Assembly: GCA_963721115.1 (NCBI GenBank)
Contig: CAVRIA010000020.1
Coordinates: 124,001 to 188,000 of the forward strand
Source of the DNA: CAVRIA01 sp963721115
Lineage (GTDB): Bacteria; Desulfobacterota; Binatia; HRBIN30; CADEER01
Direction: 5' to 3'
Length of the DNA: 64,000 bases
Part shown: piece by piece, positions 17,297 to 27,334 of the stretch
How the letters are laid out: each line of letters opens with the position of its first letter
Position numbering within the stretch: the first letter of the stretch is position 1
Notes under the pieces: model-generated
Told to the model about the DNA's origin: nothing
Seen by the model: only the letters and a program-made list of their open reading frames with translations
Databases searched by the model: none
Made by a program: the position numbers and the translations under genes

Positions 17297-17527
17297 TTAC
17301 TCGGCCTCGCACAGGAACTCGTCCAAGCCGGCGGTGTGTGTGTGAAGGTGAAGGACGGCGGCGCTGAGCTCGCCCAGGATCTCGTCCCGTTCCGCCTCCG
17401 ACAGGCGTCCCTTTTCGAGGCGGCGGATGAGCCCGGCGACGTTCTCGCATTCCTCTCGAAGCTCGCGAAGAAGCACATCCGCCGTGGTCGATGGGGGATC
17501 CGATTCCCGTTTTCGTACTGCTTTCAT
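17297..17527 (-). CDS. Small helical protein, second member of an overlapping pair
   Basis: A 76-residue protein, mostly helical and rich in Glu/Leu/Arg (LLRELREECENVAGLIRRLE, then EILGELSAAVLHLHTHTAG). It is not assigned to a family. Its ATG at 17527 overlaps the stop of the upstream small gene by four bases (ATGA), and both lie in a toxin-antitoxin zone, so a two-component module of unknown type is possible. That link is positional only. Confidence 0.5.
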   Translation of the reverse strand: MKAVRKRESDPPSTTADVLLRELREECENVAGLIRRLEKGRLSEAERDEILGELSAAVLHLHTHTAGLDEFLCEAE

Positions 17528-17715
17528 CCTGTGCCTCTCAGCCGCTTCCGCGCGCGTTCGATTCCCTTCTCGAACGCCCGGATCTCTCGTTCCCAATAGC
17601 GAATCAACCGGTGGTCAGGGGGCGACTTGTGCAGCTCGACCCGGATCTTCGCTCGATGCTCGCGAACTCGCTCGCGAAGGCTTCGCTCTTGCCGCCGATA
17701 CCGCCGCTTCCCCAC
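17524..17715 (-). CDS. Small basic protein, first member of an overlapping pair
   Basis: A basic protein of about 63 residues from the GTG at 17715 (VGKRRYRRQERSLRERVREH ... PPDHRLIRYWEREIRAFEKG). The frame stays open up to a GTG at 17811, but that extension runs toward a repeat tract and looks non-genic. The high Arg/Lys/Glu pattern predicts one long amphipathic helix. Function unknown. The stop overlaps the next gene. Confidence 0.42.
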   Translation of the reverse strand: MGKRRYRRQERSLRERVREHRAKIRVELHKSPPDHRLIRYWEREIRAFEKGIERARKRLRGTG

Positions 17716-17814
17716 TGCTTGCGAGTCTACCGGCCACTCCCTGGACCAGCAAGGACGAACCTCGACACCATTACGGAAACGCTTCGACCGCGCGGTTTCG
17801 ATGCACGGCACGTT

Positions 17815-17870
17815 TCTTCTTCGTGCTCTTCCTTCGTGCTCTTCGTGCTCTTCGTGGTTGCATTCCTTCT
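17815..17870. repeat. TTCGTG-type word repeat
   Basis: A run of CTTCGTGCTCTT units ends in CTTCGTGGTTGCATTCCTTC. The same words recur on either side of the GxxExxY gene at 19.5-20.6 kb, about 2 kb away, so the repeat family is not confined to that gene. Confidence 0.7.
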
Positions 17871-17919
17871 TTGGGGTGGCGGGAGAGGGGACTCGATGCC
17901 GACGGCCGGCAATAGAAGG

Positions 17920-17994
17920 CGCGCCCGGGGTGATTCGAACACCCGACCCACTGGTTCGAAGCCAGTTGCTCTAGTCCAACTGAGCTACGGGCGC
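17920..17994 (-). tRNA. tRNA-Arg (anticodon TCG)
   Basis: The minus strand folds as a cloverleaf: a 7-bp acceptor (GCGCCCG/CGGGCGC), a 4-bp D stem (GCTC/GAGC), the anticodon arm ACTGG-CTTCGAA-CCAGT, and a T arm with GGGTG-TTCGAAT-CACCC. The anticodon TCG reads CGA (Arg). The discriminator base is G and CCA is not encoded. The gene's 3' end faces the toxin-antitoxin zone to its left, the usual side for integrated elements. Confidence 0.93.
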
Positions 17995-18005
17995 GTGCGG
18001 CGAAC

Positions 18006-19481
18006 TTACAGAGGAAAGCCGCAAGAGGAAAGAGGACGGCCGCAGAAGTCCTTCCCCTTACCTCTCGATCTTCCAGCCGTGCCGGCCGGCGTGTCCTCGA
18101 GGACGATGCCCTTGGCCTTGAGCTCCTCGCGGATGGCGTCGGAACGCTTGAAGTCCTTCGCCTTGCGCGCCGCGGCGCGCTCCGCGATGAGGCGCTCGAT
18201 CTCGGCCGGAGCGAGCGCAGAGTCTTCCAAATGCTCGTGCTTGGCGCGCTCGAGAGAGGCGCGCGCGTCCTGCGTGCCGACGCCGAGGACAGCACCGATC
18301 TTCGCGATCGCCGCGCGGCAGGCCGCCGCTGCGGGCCACTCCTCGGCGTCGAGGTGGCGGTTGAGGGAGCGCACGGCGTCGAACAGGGTCGCCAGGCCGC
18401 GTGCGGTGTTGAAGTCGTCGTCCATGCCCTCGCGGAAGTCGTCGACGATCGCCTTCTCGCGCTCGGCGTCCGCGGCCGCCGGATGCTCCGCCAGGGCCTC
18501 GTCGGCGCGGGCGAGCGTCTCGTACAGGCGGGCGAGGGCGCGCCCGGACTCCTGCAGGCGCTCCTCCGAGAAGTCGAGCGGACCGCGGTACTGGGTGCCG
18601 AGGACGAACAGGCGCAGCGCCTCGCCGCCGACCTGCGCCGCCGCCTCCTGCACGGTCATGAAGACGCCCGTCGACTTGGACATCTTCTCGTGCGCGATGG
18701 TGACCATGCCGTTGTGCAGCCAGTAGCGGGCGAACGCACACCCCTTGGCGCCCTCCGACTGGGCGATCTCGTTCTCGTGGTGCGGGAAGATCAGGTCGCT
18801 GCCGCCGCCGTGAATGTCGAACGGCTGGCCGAGGTACCGCATCGCCATCGCCGAGCACTCGATGTGCCAGCCGGGGCGGCCGGGGCCCCACGGGCTGTCC
18901 CACGCCGGCTCGCCCGGCTTGCTCCCCTTCCACAGCGCGAAGTCCATCGGGTGGCGCTTGTGCTCGGCGACCTCGATGCGGGCGCCGGCCATCATGTCCT
19001 CGAGACGCCGCTTCGAGAGCTTGCCGTAGTCGGGCAGCTTGTCGACGGCGAAGTACACGTCGCCGTCGGCCGCGTAGGCGAGCCCCTTGTGCTCGAGCTC
19101 GCGGATGAGCTCGATCATCTCGGCGATGTGCTCGGTGGCGCGCGGCTCCAGGGTCGGTCGCTCGCAGCCGAGCACCTTCACGTCCTCGGCGAAGGCGGCG
19201 ATGTTCGCCTCCGCCACCGCCTGCGCCGAGCGGCCGGTGTCGTGCCCGCGCTTGATGATCTTGTCGTCGACGTCGGTGAGGTTGCGCACGAAGGTGACCT
19301 CGTAGCCGAGGAAGCGCAGGTAGCGGAAGATGACGTCGAACGTCACCAGCGCGCGCGCGTGGCCGATGTGCGAGCGCTCGTAGACCGTCACCCCGCACAC
19401 GTACATGCGCACCTTACCCGGCTCGAGCGGCTCGAATTCCTCGAGCCCGCCGGAGAGCGTGTTGTGGACTTTGAGTGTCAT
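18006..19481 (-). CDS. cysS: Cysteinyl-tRNA synthetase
   Basis: The class I synthetase charges tRNA-Cys. It has YVCGVTVYERSHIGHAR (the first zinc Cys and the HIGH-like motif), RNLTDVDDKIIKR, the zinc-binding HIECSAM and HGGGSDLIFPHHENEIAQSE, and KMSKS in IAHEKMSKSTG. The 491-residue length is close to normal, with a slightly long C-terminal tail (GRSRGKGKDFCGRPLSSCG) that may be read-through beyond the usual end. The start is ATG 19481. It lies directly upstream of the tRNA-Arg gene, transcribed in the same direction. Confidence 0.96.
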   Translation of the reverse strand: MTLKVHNTLSGGLEEFEPLEPGKVRMYVCGVTVYERSHIGHARALVTFDVIFRYLRFLGYEVTFVRNLTDVDDKIIKRGHDTGRSAQAVAEANIAAFAEDVKVLGCERPTLEPRATEHIAEMIELIRELEHKGLAYAADGDVYFAVDKLPDYGKLSKRRLEDMMAGARIEVAEHKRHPMDFALWKGSKPGEPAWDSPWGPGRPGWHIECSAMAMRYLGQPFDIHGGGSDLIFPHHENEIAQSEGAKGCAFARYWLHNGMVTIAHEKMSKSTGVFMTVQEAAAQVGGEALRLFVLGTQYRGPLDFSEERLQESGRALARLYETLARADEALAEHPAAADAEREKAIVDDFREGMDDDFNTARGLATLFDAVRSLNRHLDAEEWPAAAACRAAIAKIGAVLGVGTQDARASLERAKHEHLEDSALAPAEIERLIAERAAARKAKDFKRSDAIREELKAKGIVLEDTPAGTAGRSRGKGKDFCGRPLSSCGFPL

Positions 19482-19884
19482 GAGATCACATTGTCAACTT
19501 GACATTGAGCTCCCAGGAAGGGAGAAGAGGGATGCAACCACGAAGTGCGCGGAGACGGAGTTGAAGAATGAAGAACGGAGAGGGAATGCAACCACGAAGG
19601 ACACGAAGAGCACGAAGGAGGAGCGGAGAAACGAAGAATGAGGAGGCAATGCAACCGCGAGGGACACAGGGAGGGAAATGAAGGATCAGAAATGAGGAAC
19701 GAGGCGATGACGGACCTGCCGTGAGCTCTACCGGAGATTCCCAGGAAAAAGATGCAGGTGTCCCGCCGCCTCGGATCCCCAGGCCTTCCATCAAGCCATT
19801 CTTCTTCGTGCTCTTCGTGTCCTTCGTGGTTGCATTCTTTCTTCTCATGCTCTTCGCGGTTGCATTCCTTCTTCTTCGCAGCGG
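19482..19884. repeat. TTCGTGGTTGCATTC word-repeat region upstream of the GxxExxY gene
   Basis: The left part carries the word in one direction (GGAATGCAACCACGAAGGAC and AAGAGCACGAAGGAGGAG at about 19545-19625). The right part carries its complement (CTTCGTGCTCTTCGTGTCCT then TCGTGGTTGCATTC, with a second copy, at about 19800-19880). Together they could pair as a long imperfect hairpin. Flanking repeats of this kind are typical of GxxExxY genes. No other gene is seen. Confidence 0.75.
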
Positions 19885-20256
19885 ATGGAATTTGACGAGC
19901 TTTCGAATCGGGTGATCGGCTGCGCCATCGAGGTTCATCGCATTCTCGGGCCCGGATTGCTGGAGTCGACGTACGAAGCCTGCCTCGCTCGCGAGATGCA
20001 GCTTCGCGGGCTCGATTTTCACCTCGAATGGCCCCTCCCCGTCCACTACAAGGGGCTTCGGCTCGACTGCGGGTACCGAGTCGACCTCCTGGTGGAAGAC
20101 CGACTGATCGTCGAGCTCAAAGCGGTGGAACAAGTCCTCGCGGTACATCGGGCGCAGATCCTCTCCTACATGAAGCTGGCCGGCATCCACACCGGCCTTC
20201 TCATCAACTTCAACGCATCCGCACTGAAAGACGGCCTTCAGCGCTTCGTCCTCTGA
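19885..20256 (+). CDS. GxxExxY family protein (PD-(D/E)XK nuclease-like)
   Basis: A 123-residue protein with the family signature in GPGLLESTYEACL (G-x-x-E-x-x-Y). A PD-(D/E)XK-like core lies in CGYRVDLLVEDRLIVELKAV, where the Asp and the Glu-Leu-Lys would be metal-binding and catalytic residues. The family is widespread, its function is unproven, and it is often embedded in NHEGHEG-type repeats, as here. The ATG at 19885 has no good ribosome site because its upstream DNA is all repeat; the GTG at 19912 is an alternative. It is probably a mobile or horizontally moving gene. Confidence 0.88.
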   Translation: MEFDELSNRVIGCAIEVHRILGPGLLESTYEACLAREMQLRGLDFHLEWPLPVHYKGLRLDCGYRVDLLVEDRLIVELKAVEQVLAVHRAQILSYMKLAGIHTGLLINFNASALKDGLQRFVL

Positions 20257-20335
20257 ATCCCCTCGTGATTGCATTCCTTCTTAGAGGTCGCGGAGTCATT
20301 CAATCCCCCTCACCCCGGCCCTCTCCCATCCGAGA

Positions 20336-20487
20336 CTGTCGATTTTCTCCTAGCGAGAGAAGCGACTCCGACTTCCCCCTTTGAAAAAGGGGGATTGAGG
20401 GGGATTTGTCCGAACGAATCCATCTCAAAATCCCCCCTGACCCCCTTTTCCAAAGGGGGGAATCTCGACCCTCGAGAAAATCGACAG
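20336..20487. repeat. 152-bp palindromic element
   Basis: The outer arms CTGTCGATTTTCTC (20336-20349) and GAGAAAATCGACAG (20474-20487) are perfect 14-bp inverted repeats. The inner arms, CTTCCCCCTTTGAAAAAGGG with GGATTGAGGGGGATTTG against CAAAATCCCCCCTGACCCCC with TTTTCCAAAGGGGGGAA, also pair with few mismatches. The whole element folds into one stem with short side hairpins. Words like CCCCCTTTGAAAAAGGGGGA are widespread in bacterial genomes as dispersed repeats. Confidence 0.75.
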
Positions 20488-20514
20488 ACTCATCCGGAAG
20501 AGGGAGCCGAACCC

Positions 20515-20578
20515 TCGTGGTTGCGAACCCTCTTCTTCGTGCTCTTCGTGTCCTTCGTGGTTGCATTCCTTCTTCTTC
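20515..20578. repeat. TTCGTG-type word repeat downstream of the GxxExxY gene
   Basis: CGTGGTTGCGAACCCTCTTC and TTCGTGCTCTTCGTGTCCTT plus CGTGGTTGCATTCC restate the words found upstream of the GxxExxY gene, in the same orientation as the copy next to its start. A shorter copy is at about 20265-20285. The last base lies next to the stop codon of acs. Confidence 0.7.
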
Positions 20579-22531
<1,953 letters not shown>

Positions 22532-22622
22532 GCTCTCCTCCGCTGGACCGCGCAGGGGCGCTCGTGCGCGCCCGGCCCGGGCGCGTCCCAGGATTCGGGA
22601 TCGCCGGCGGCCGCGCCTGGCC

Positions 22623-23063
22623 CTACTTGCCGCGCACCTTCTCCTTCGCCTCGGCGGCGAGGTTCGCGACCATTTCCTTCGCCTCGGTGGCCCGGGCCCT
22701 CAGACGGTCGGTGCGGTTGCGCTGTGTGTTGAGCTTGATGTCGAACTCTTCCATCCGTTCCCGCACCTCTTCCATGCGGTCGTCGATCTCGTTCGTGGAG
22801 TCCGTCGCCAGCTGGTCGATCTTCGCCAGGACGTCCGGAAGCTGCTGCGGGCTGGGTTTTTCTTCGCTCAGCGCCCGCAGCTTGCGACGGTACTGGCGCA
22901 CATCGCGGGACATGGTGCGGGCGAAGTCGCGGACGAGGTGCTCGGAGGCGGCGTACGGGTTCGGGCGGAGATAGGACCAGGCCCCGTATCCGATTACGCC
23001 CACGATCAAGACGGTCACCGCGATGATGAACGATGGGCTACTGCGGCCCTCCGAAGACAACAT
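22623..23063 (-). CDS. Membrane-anchored coiled-coil protein, unknown function
   Basis: A 146-residue protein with a short N-terminal tail and one transmembrane helix (SFIIAVTVLIVGVIGYGAWS). A long charged helical region follows (ERMEEFDIKLNTQRNRTDRL ... AKEMVANLAAEAKEKVR) that predicts a coiled coil. No family is recognised. It lies about 90 bases upstream of acs in the same direction, so co-transcription is possible. Confidence 0.65.
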   Translation of the reverse strand: MLSSEGRSSPSFIIAVTVLIVGVIGYGAWSYLRPNPYAASEHLVRDFARTMSRDVRQYRRKLRALSEEKPSPQQLPDVLAKIDQLATDSTNEIDDRMEEVRERMEEFDIKLNTQRNRTDRLRARATEAKEMVANLAAEAKEKVRGK

Positions 23064-23160
23064 GGCTCGTCTTCATTACTGACACGCGCTTGCGGCGCCA
23101 GTCAAATCCCTGCCAGTCAAATCTCTTGCGCGGCGGTGGCCGCGTGTGCTCGCCTGGCAC

Positions 23161-23625
23161 ATGTGCACGCTCTCGGCCGCCCTGCTCGTGGCGCTCGTCG
23201 CCGGCTCTCCCGGTGCGACGGCGCCGGCGACGCCCGGCGGCGATTCGGCGGTGCGCATCACCCGCCAGGCGGCGCGCTGGACCGGCTTCGGCGGACCGGA
23301 TCTCCTCAGTGACGGGAGCGAGTCGCTCTTCCTCATCAGCGGCGAGCTTCGAAACGGCGGCACCCGGCCGGTCGCCTACGTCAAGCTCGGCTTCGAGCTG
23401 CTGGACGACACCGGTCTCGTCCTGGCGAGCGAGTACGGTTACAACCGCAAGGCGGAGGATCTGCGCGGGCCGGAGTACGAGGCCGGCCGGGTGAGCCGCG
23501 CCGATCTGCACATCGAGCCGCTGGCGCCCGGAGCGACCGACGACTTCCGCATGATCTTCTTCCGCGCCGACGTGCCACGGTTCGAGAACTGGCGGGTGCG
23601 CGTGCTGGAGGTCGGGTATGAGTGA
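23161..23625 (+). CDS. Exported FxLYD-like domain protein
   Basis: A 154-residue protein with a signal peptide (MCTLSAALLVALVAGSPGAT) and a beta-sandwich that reads SGELRNGGTRPVAYVKLGFE then LLDDTGLVLASEYGY. The pattern is like FxLYD and related domains found in exported proteins of unknown function. A GTG at 23146 would add five residues. It is divergent from the coiled-coil gene. The stop codon is followed at once by the CCGGTG repeat tract. Confidence 0.6.
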   Translation: MCTLSAALLVALVAGSPGATAPATPGGDSAVRITRQAARWTGFGGPDLLSDGSESLFLISGELRNGGTRPVAYVKLGFELLDDTGLVLASEYGYNRKAEDLRGPEYEAGRVSRADLHIEPLAPGATDDFRMIFFRADVPRFENWRVRVLEVGYE

Positions 23626-23772
23626 GCCGGTGCGCCGGTGGGCCGGTGCGCCGGTTTGCCGGTGCGCGGGTAAGCCGGTGTGCCGGTGAGGCGGAATCAT
23701 CGCGAGCCGCGTATAGGCATATCCACTCACCGGCTCACCGGCTCACTGGCTCACCGGCTCACTGGCTCACCC
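23624..23772. repeat. CCGGTG/CACCGG word-repeat hairpin
   Basis: The left half repeats CCGGTGCGCCGGTGGGCCGG and variants. After a 30-base unique centre, the right half repeats CTCACCGGCTCACCGGCTCA and variants. The halves are roughly complementary and would fold into a long imperfect stem. It sits between two co-directional genes. Confidence 0.8.
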
Positions 23773-23834
23773 GAATTCACTGTGGCGGGAACGGGCGCAC
23801 GCGACTATAGTCTGCGGTCTTTGCGAGGGAAGGC

Positions 23835-25508
23835 ATGAGCGCGAGCTGGCTGTTGATCGGAACGCTGATCTGGTTCGTTGGCGGCTACCGCTGGTACGGG
23901 CGGCGCGTGTCGCGCGCACTGGGAATCGATCCCGAACGCACGACACCCGCACACCGCATGGAGGACGGCGTCGACTACGTGCCCGCCAAGAACTGGCTGG
24001 TGCTCTTCGGCCACCACTTCTCCTCCATCTGCGGCGCCGGGCCGATCATCGGGCCGGCCCTGGCGGTGGCGTACTGGGGGTGGGCCCCTTCCCTGGTGTG
24101 GATCCTGATCGGCGCCGTCCTGATGGGCGCGGTGGCCGACTTCAGCAGCCTCTTCATCAGCGTGCGCTCCGACGGTCATTCGATTCCGGAGATCGCCCGA
24201 CCGGAGATCTCCCCGCGCGCCCGCCTCCTGTTCTCGTGGTTCATCTGGGTGGCGCTCGTGCTGGTGATCGCCGTGTTCGCCATCTTCGCCGCCCGCACTT
24301 TCATCGAGGAGCCCGACACCGTCGTCCCTTCCTTCGCCCTGATCCCGGTCGCCCTTCTCACCGGACACCTGCTGTACCGAACCTCGGTCTCCAACGCGCT
24401 GGCGACGTTGATTGGGCTCGGCCTGCTGCTGGCGGCCCTGATCGGGGGCGTCGAGCTTCCGGTCGCCATGCCCGCCGCCTTCGGCATGAGCGCCGAGTCG
24501 CTGTGGATCCTGCTCCTGCTCGCCTACTGCTTCGTCGCCTCGGTGGCTCCGGTGCAGATCCTGTTGCAACCGCGCGACTACCTGGCGAGCTTCCTGCTCT
24601 TCGCCGCCATCGGCATCGGCGTCGCCTCGGTGTTCCTCTCCGCCCCCGTCATGCAGGCCGAGGCCGTGCACGCGTTCCGCCCCGTGGAATGGCCCGGCGC
24701 CGGGCCGATGTGGCCGATGATGTTCGTGACCATCGCCTGCGGGGCGATCTCCGGGTTCCACTCGCTGGTCAGCTCCGGCACGACGTGCAAGCAGATCTCG
24801 ACCGAGGCGCACGCCTGCCGCATCGGCTACGGCAGCATGATCACCGAGGGTCTGGTCGGCGTGCTGGTGGTGATCTGCGTCGGCGCGGCGCTGGGGCGCG
24901 ACGAGCTGTCCGGCATCCTGCGCAACGGCGGTCCGATCGCCGCCTTCAGCCAGGGATACGGCAACATGTCCGGGCCCATTCTGGGCACCTACGGAAAAGC
25001 CTTCGCGGTCATGGCTCTGAACGCGTTCATCCTCACCACGCTGGACACCGCCTCGCGCATCGGGCGCTATCTGACCAGCGACCTGTTCGGCATGAGCAAC
25101 ATGTACGCCGCCACGGCGGTCGTCACCGGCGCCAGCGCGGCCCTGGCGCTGACCGGGCAGTGGGCGTATCTGTGGCCGGCGTTCGGGACCTCGAATCAGC
25201 TCATCGCCGCGCTCGCCCTGCTGGTCGGCTCGTGCTGGCTGCTGCGGCGCGGAAAGTCCGTCGCGTACACGCTGGTGCCGGCCTGTATCATGCTGGTCAC
25301 CACCCTCGGCGCCTTCGCCTACCAGCTGCACGGCGCGCTGACGCGACTCGACAAGAGCACCGGAGCCTGGGATCCGGACTGGTTCATCGCCGCCGTCGTG
25401 GCGCTTCTGATCGGCCTGTCGCTGGTCGTTTTCTGGGAAGGCGCCAAGTCGCTCACCGCCGGCTGGCGCAGCGCCGAGGCGGGAGCGGAGGGGACGGAAA
25501 AGGCGTGA
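23835..25508 (+). CDS. cstA: Carbon starvation protein A family transporter
   Basis: An inner-membrane transporter of the CstA family, which takes up peptides or pyruvate in enterobacteria. It has 557 residues and about 14-16 hydrophobic segments. Hallmarks are VDYVPAKNWLVLFGHHFSSI then CGAGPIIGPALA, the GAVADFSSLFISVR stretch and SGFHSLVSSGTTCKQI. The ATG at 23835 follows GAGGGAAGGC. Length is intermediate between E. coli CstA and the shorter forms. Confidence 0.93.
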   Translation: MSASWLLIGTLIWFVGGYRWYGRRVSRALGIDPERTTPAHRMEDGVDYVPAKNWLVLFGHHFSSICGAGPIIGPALAVAYWGWAPSLVWILIGAVLMGAVADFSSLFISVRSDGHSIPEIARPEISPRARLLFSWFIWVALVLVIAVFAIFAARTFIEEPDTVVPSFALIPVALLTGHLLYRTSVSNALATLIGLGLLLAALIGGVELPVAMPAAFGMSAESLWILLLLAYCFVASVAPVQILLQPRDYLASFLLFAAIGIGVASVFLSAPVMQAEAVHAFRPVEWPGAGPMWPMMFVTIACGAISGFHSLVSSGTTCKQISTEAHACRIGYGSMITEGLVGVLVVICVGAALGRDELSGILRNGGPIAAFSQGYGNMSGPILGTYGKAFAVMALNAFILTTLDTASRIGRYLTSDLFGMSNMYAATAVVTGASAALALTGQWAYLWPAFGTSNQLIAALALLVGSCWLLRRGKSVAYTLVPACIMLVTTLGAFAYQLHGALTRLDKSTGAWDPDWFIAAVVALLIGLSLVVFWEGAKSLTAGWRSAEAGAEGTEKA

Positions 25509-25521
25509 CCGCCCTTCCCGA

Positions 25522-25621
25522 CCACAGGTTGTTGGTTGCTGGGTTGTTGGTTGTTGGTGAAGGAACGGTCGGTCGCCCAGCCTGACCAACGACGAACAAC
25601 CGACAACGAGCAACCAACAGC
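25522..25621. repeat. GTTGTTGG word-repeat hairpin
   Basis: The left arm is built from GTTGTTGGTTGCTGGGTTGT type words. The right arm is CCAACGACGAACAACCGACA type words, about 40 bases later. The arms are partly complementary. It separates cstA from the exonuclease gene, both rightward. Confidence 0.8.
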
Positions 25622-25654
25622 CCGGACCAAGGTCACTGGCCACGTTCTTCTCCC

Positions 25655-26533
25655 ATGGCGCACTACCTCCACCTGCTCGACGGCACCTACGAGCTGTTCC
25701 GCGCCTACTTCGCGCTGCCGGAGGCGAAAGCGCCGGACGGCGGCGAGGTGGGCGCGGTGCGCGGGCTCATCGCCACCGTGCTGGCGCTCCTGCGCGATCC
25801 GGAGCTCACCCACGTCGCCGCCGCGACCGATCACGTCGTCGAGTCGTTTCGCAACGACCTCTTCGCCGGCTACAAGACCGGGGCCGGCATCCCCGCCGAC
25901 CTGTGGGCGCAGTTCCCCCTCGCCGAGGAAGCGCTGCAAGCCATGGGCGTCACCGTTTGGCCGATGGTCGAGTTCGAGGCCGACGACGCCCTGGCGACCG
26001 CAGCCGCGCGCTTCGCGCCGCGCGTCGATCAGGTGATCATCCTCTCTCCCGACAAGGACCTCGCCCAGTGCGTCGTCGGCCGCCGCGTGGTGACGCTCGA
26101 TCGACGCCGCGGCCTGACCTACGACGAGGACGCGGTGCGGGCGAAGTTCGGAGTCGCGCCCGCGTCGATCCCGGATTTCCTGGCCCTGGTCGGCGACGCG
26201 GCCGACGGCATCCCCGGTATTCCCGGATGGGGTGCGAAGTCGGCCGCCGCCGTCCTCGCCATCTATGGCCACATCGAGGCGATTCCCGATGCGGAGGAGA
26301 AGTGGACGGTCGAGCTGCGCGGGCGCGCGCGGCTCGCCGGCGCGCTGGCCTCGCGGCGCGGGGAGGCGTCGCTCTACAAGCGGCTGGCGACGCTGCGCAC
26401 CGACGTCCCCCTGCGCGAGAGTCTGGCCGACCTGCGCTGGGAAGGCGTTCCGCGACGGCGCTACCAATCCTTCTGCGAACGGCTCGGAATCCGCGATCTG
26501 CGCGATCGACCCGCGCGCTGGCGGGCGGATTGA
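25655..26533 (+). CDS. 5'-3' exonuclease (PolI N-terminal/FEN family)
   Basis: A stand-alone 5' nuclease of 292 residues related to the N-terminal domain of DNA polymerase I. It cleaves flap or RNA primer ends with two metal ions. Metal-binding acidic residues occur in LHLLDGTYELFRAYF, VEFEADDALAT and LSPDKDLAQ. The helix-hairpin-helix segment is VGDAADGIPGIPGWGAKSAA. Start ATG 25655. Confidence 0.92.
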   Translation: MAHYLHLLDGTYELFRAYFALPEAKAPDGGEVGAVRGLIATVLALLRDPELTHVAAATDHVVESFRNDLFAGYKTGAGIPADLWAQFPLAEEALQAMGVTVWPMVEFEADDALATAAARFAPRVDQVIILSPDKDLAQCVVGRRVVTLDRRRGLTYDEDAVRAKFGVAPASIPDFLALVGDAADGIPGIPGWGAKSAAAVLAIYGHIEAIPDAEEKWTVELRGRARLAGALASRRGEASLYKRLATLRTDVPLRESLADLRWEGVPRRRYQSFCERLGIRDLRDRPARWRAD

Positions 26534-26863
26534 GAAGCGCCGCAACGGCAATGCGCCGTTGACTCTTCGTCGCCTCGCATGCGCTGAATCAAGCCATGCT
26601 AAGAGACAGCTCGACCCCGCATCTGCGATCGAGGTGGTACAGGCATAGGACGGGGCGCCTGTCAAGTCACATGCTTCATCGGCATGTTCGGATTCTGCGA
26701 CGTGATGTCGGCGCCTCCGCAACAACTGATGATGATTTTGCAACTGCCAACTGGCCTCGAGTTTGTTTCGCTGTGCAGTCAGCGTGGAACCTTTACCGGC
26801 ATGTACCTTGCACTCTGCTGTGGACGCGAACAGCGTCGACGGCGACGCAGATTGGGTCTGGGA
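26534..26863. other. Spacer, no gene recognised
   Basis: The 330 bp hold short open frames without family resemblance. The part near 26690-26830 is visibly poorer in GC than its surroundings, which may mark old inserted DNA. I see no RNA gene. Confidence 0.4.
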
Positions 26864-27274
26864 ATGTCGAGCCGGGACAGGTCATCCGACCATTTGACGG
26901 GGCGCGAAGTGGGGTTGCACGATCTCGATCTGGATCTCCTGCGCCTCACCTCGCTCGGCGGCGGCGAGTCGCGCAGCGGACAGTACACCGGAACGAAGGC
27001 ATTGATGCTCGCCATCCTCGAGGACGGCATCCGCAGCTACCTCAGCCCGGTCGGCCGGCTCCGCAACGAAGCGGAGTACTGGGTCCATGCCGCCCGCCAG
27101 AGGTCGCCGTTCTCGTTCGCGGTCGTCTGCGAGACCCTCGGCCTCGAGCCGGAAGCCGTGCGCACCGCGCTCGAACGGCTGCGCGGGAGGAAAGTCAATC
27201 CACGGCGCGCCATCGCGCGCAGTCGCCCGAACGTGCGGCGGACGGGACGCCTGGTCGGGCGTAAGAGCGACTGA
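26864..27274 (+). CDS. Small conserved-type protein of the same family as the 51.0 kb gene
   Basis: About 136 residues from the ATG at 26864. The conserved part reads TKALMLAILEDGIRSYL, RLRNEAEYWVHAARQRSPFS and FAVVCETLGLEPEAVRTALE. The same spacing of residues occurs in the gene at 51042-51473 (AVLASALVEIRDH, RTAEDLEWIHADDAEWPFSF, LCALFELDTDWVREVV). I do not know a function. The PFSF-x(3)-C-x(2)-L/F motif followed by a helical, HTH-like tail could suggest a small regulator. Confidence 0.6.
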   Translation: MSSRDRSSDHLTGREVGLHDLDLDLLRLTSLGGGESRSGQYTGTKALMLAILEDGIRSYLSPVGRLRNEAEYWVHAARQRSPFSFAVVCETLGLEPEAVRTALERLRGRKVNPRRAIARSRPNVRRTGRLVGRKSD

Positions 27275-27334
27275 TCCGCGCAGCAGGCGGCGGCCGCCTG
27301 GCACGCACCGAAATCTTCTGCTAGCCCCGCGCCT

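Noticed and set aside
17880..17930. Attachment site duplicated from the tRNA-Arg 3' end
   Set aside because: I looked for a second copy of the 20 bases at the tRNA 3' end to the left and did not see one in the window.
19482..20578. Possible CRISPR array
   Set aside because: The repeat words vary in sequence and spacing, there are no unique spacers of constant length, and no cas gene is present. They are word repeats linked to a GxxExxY gene.
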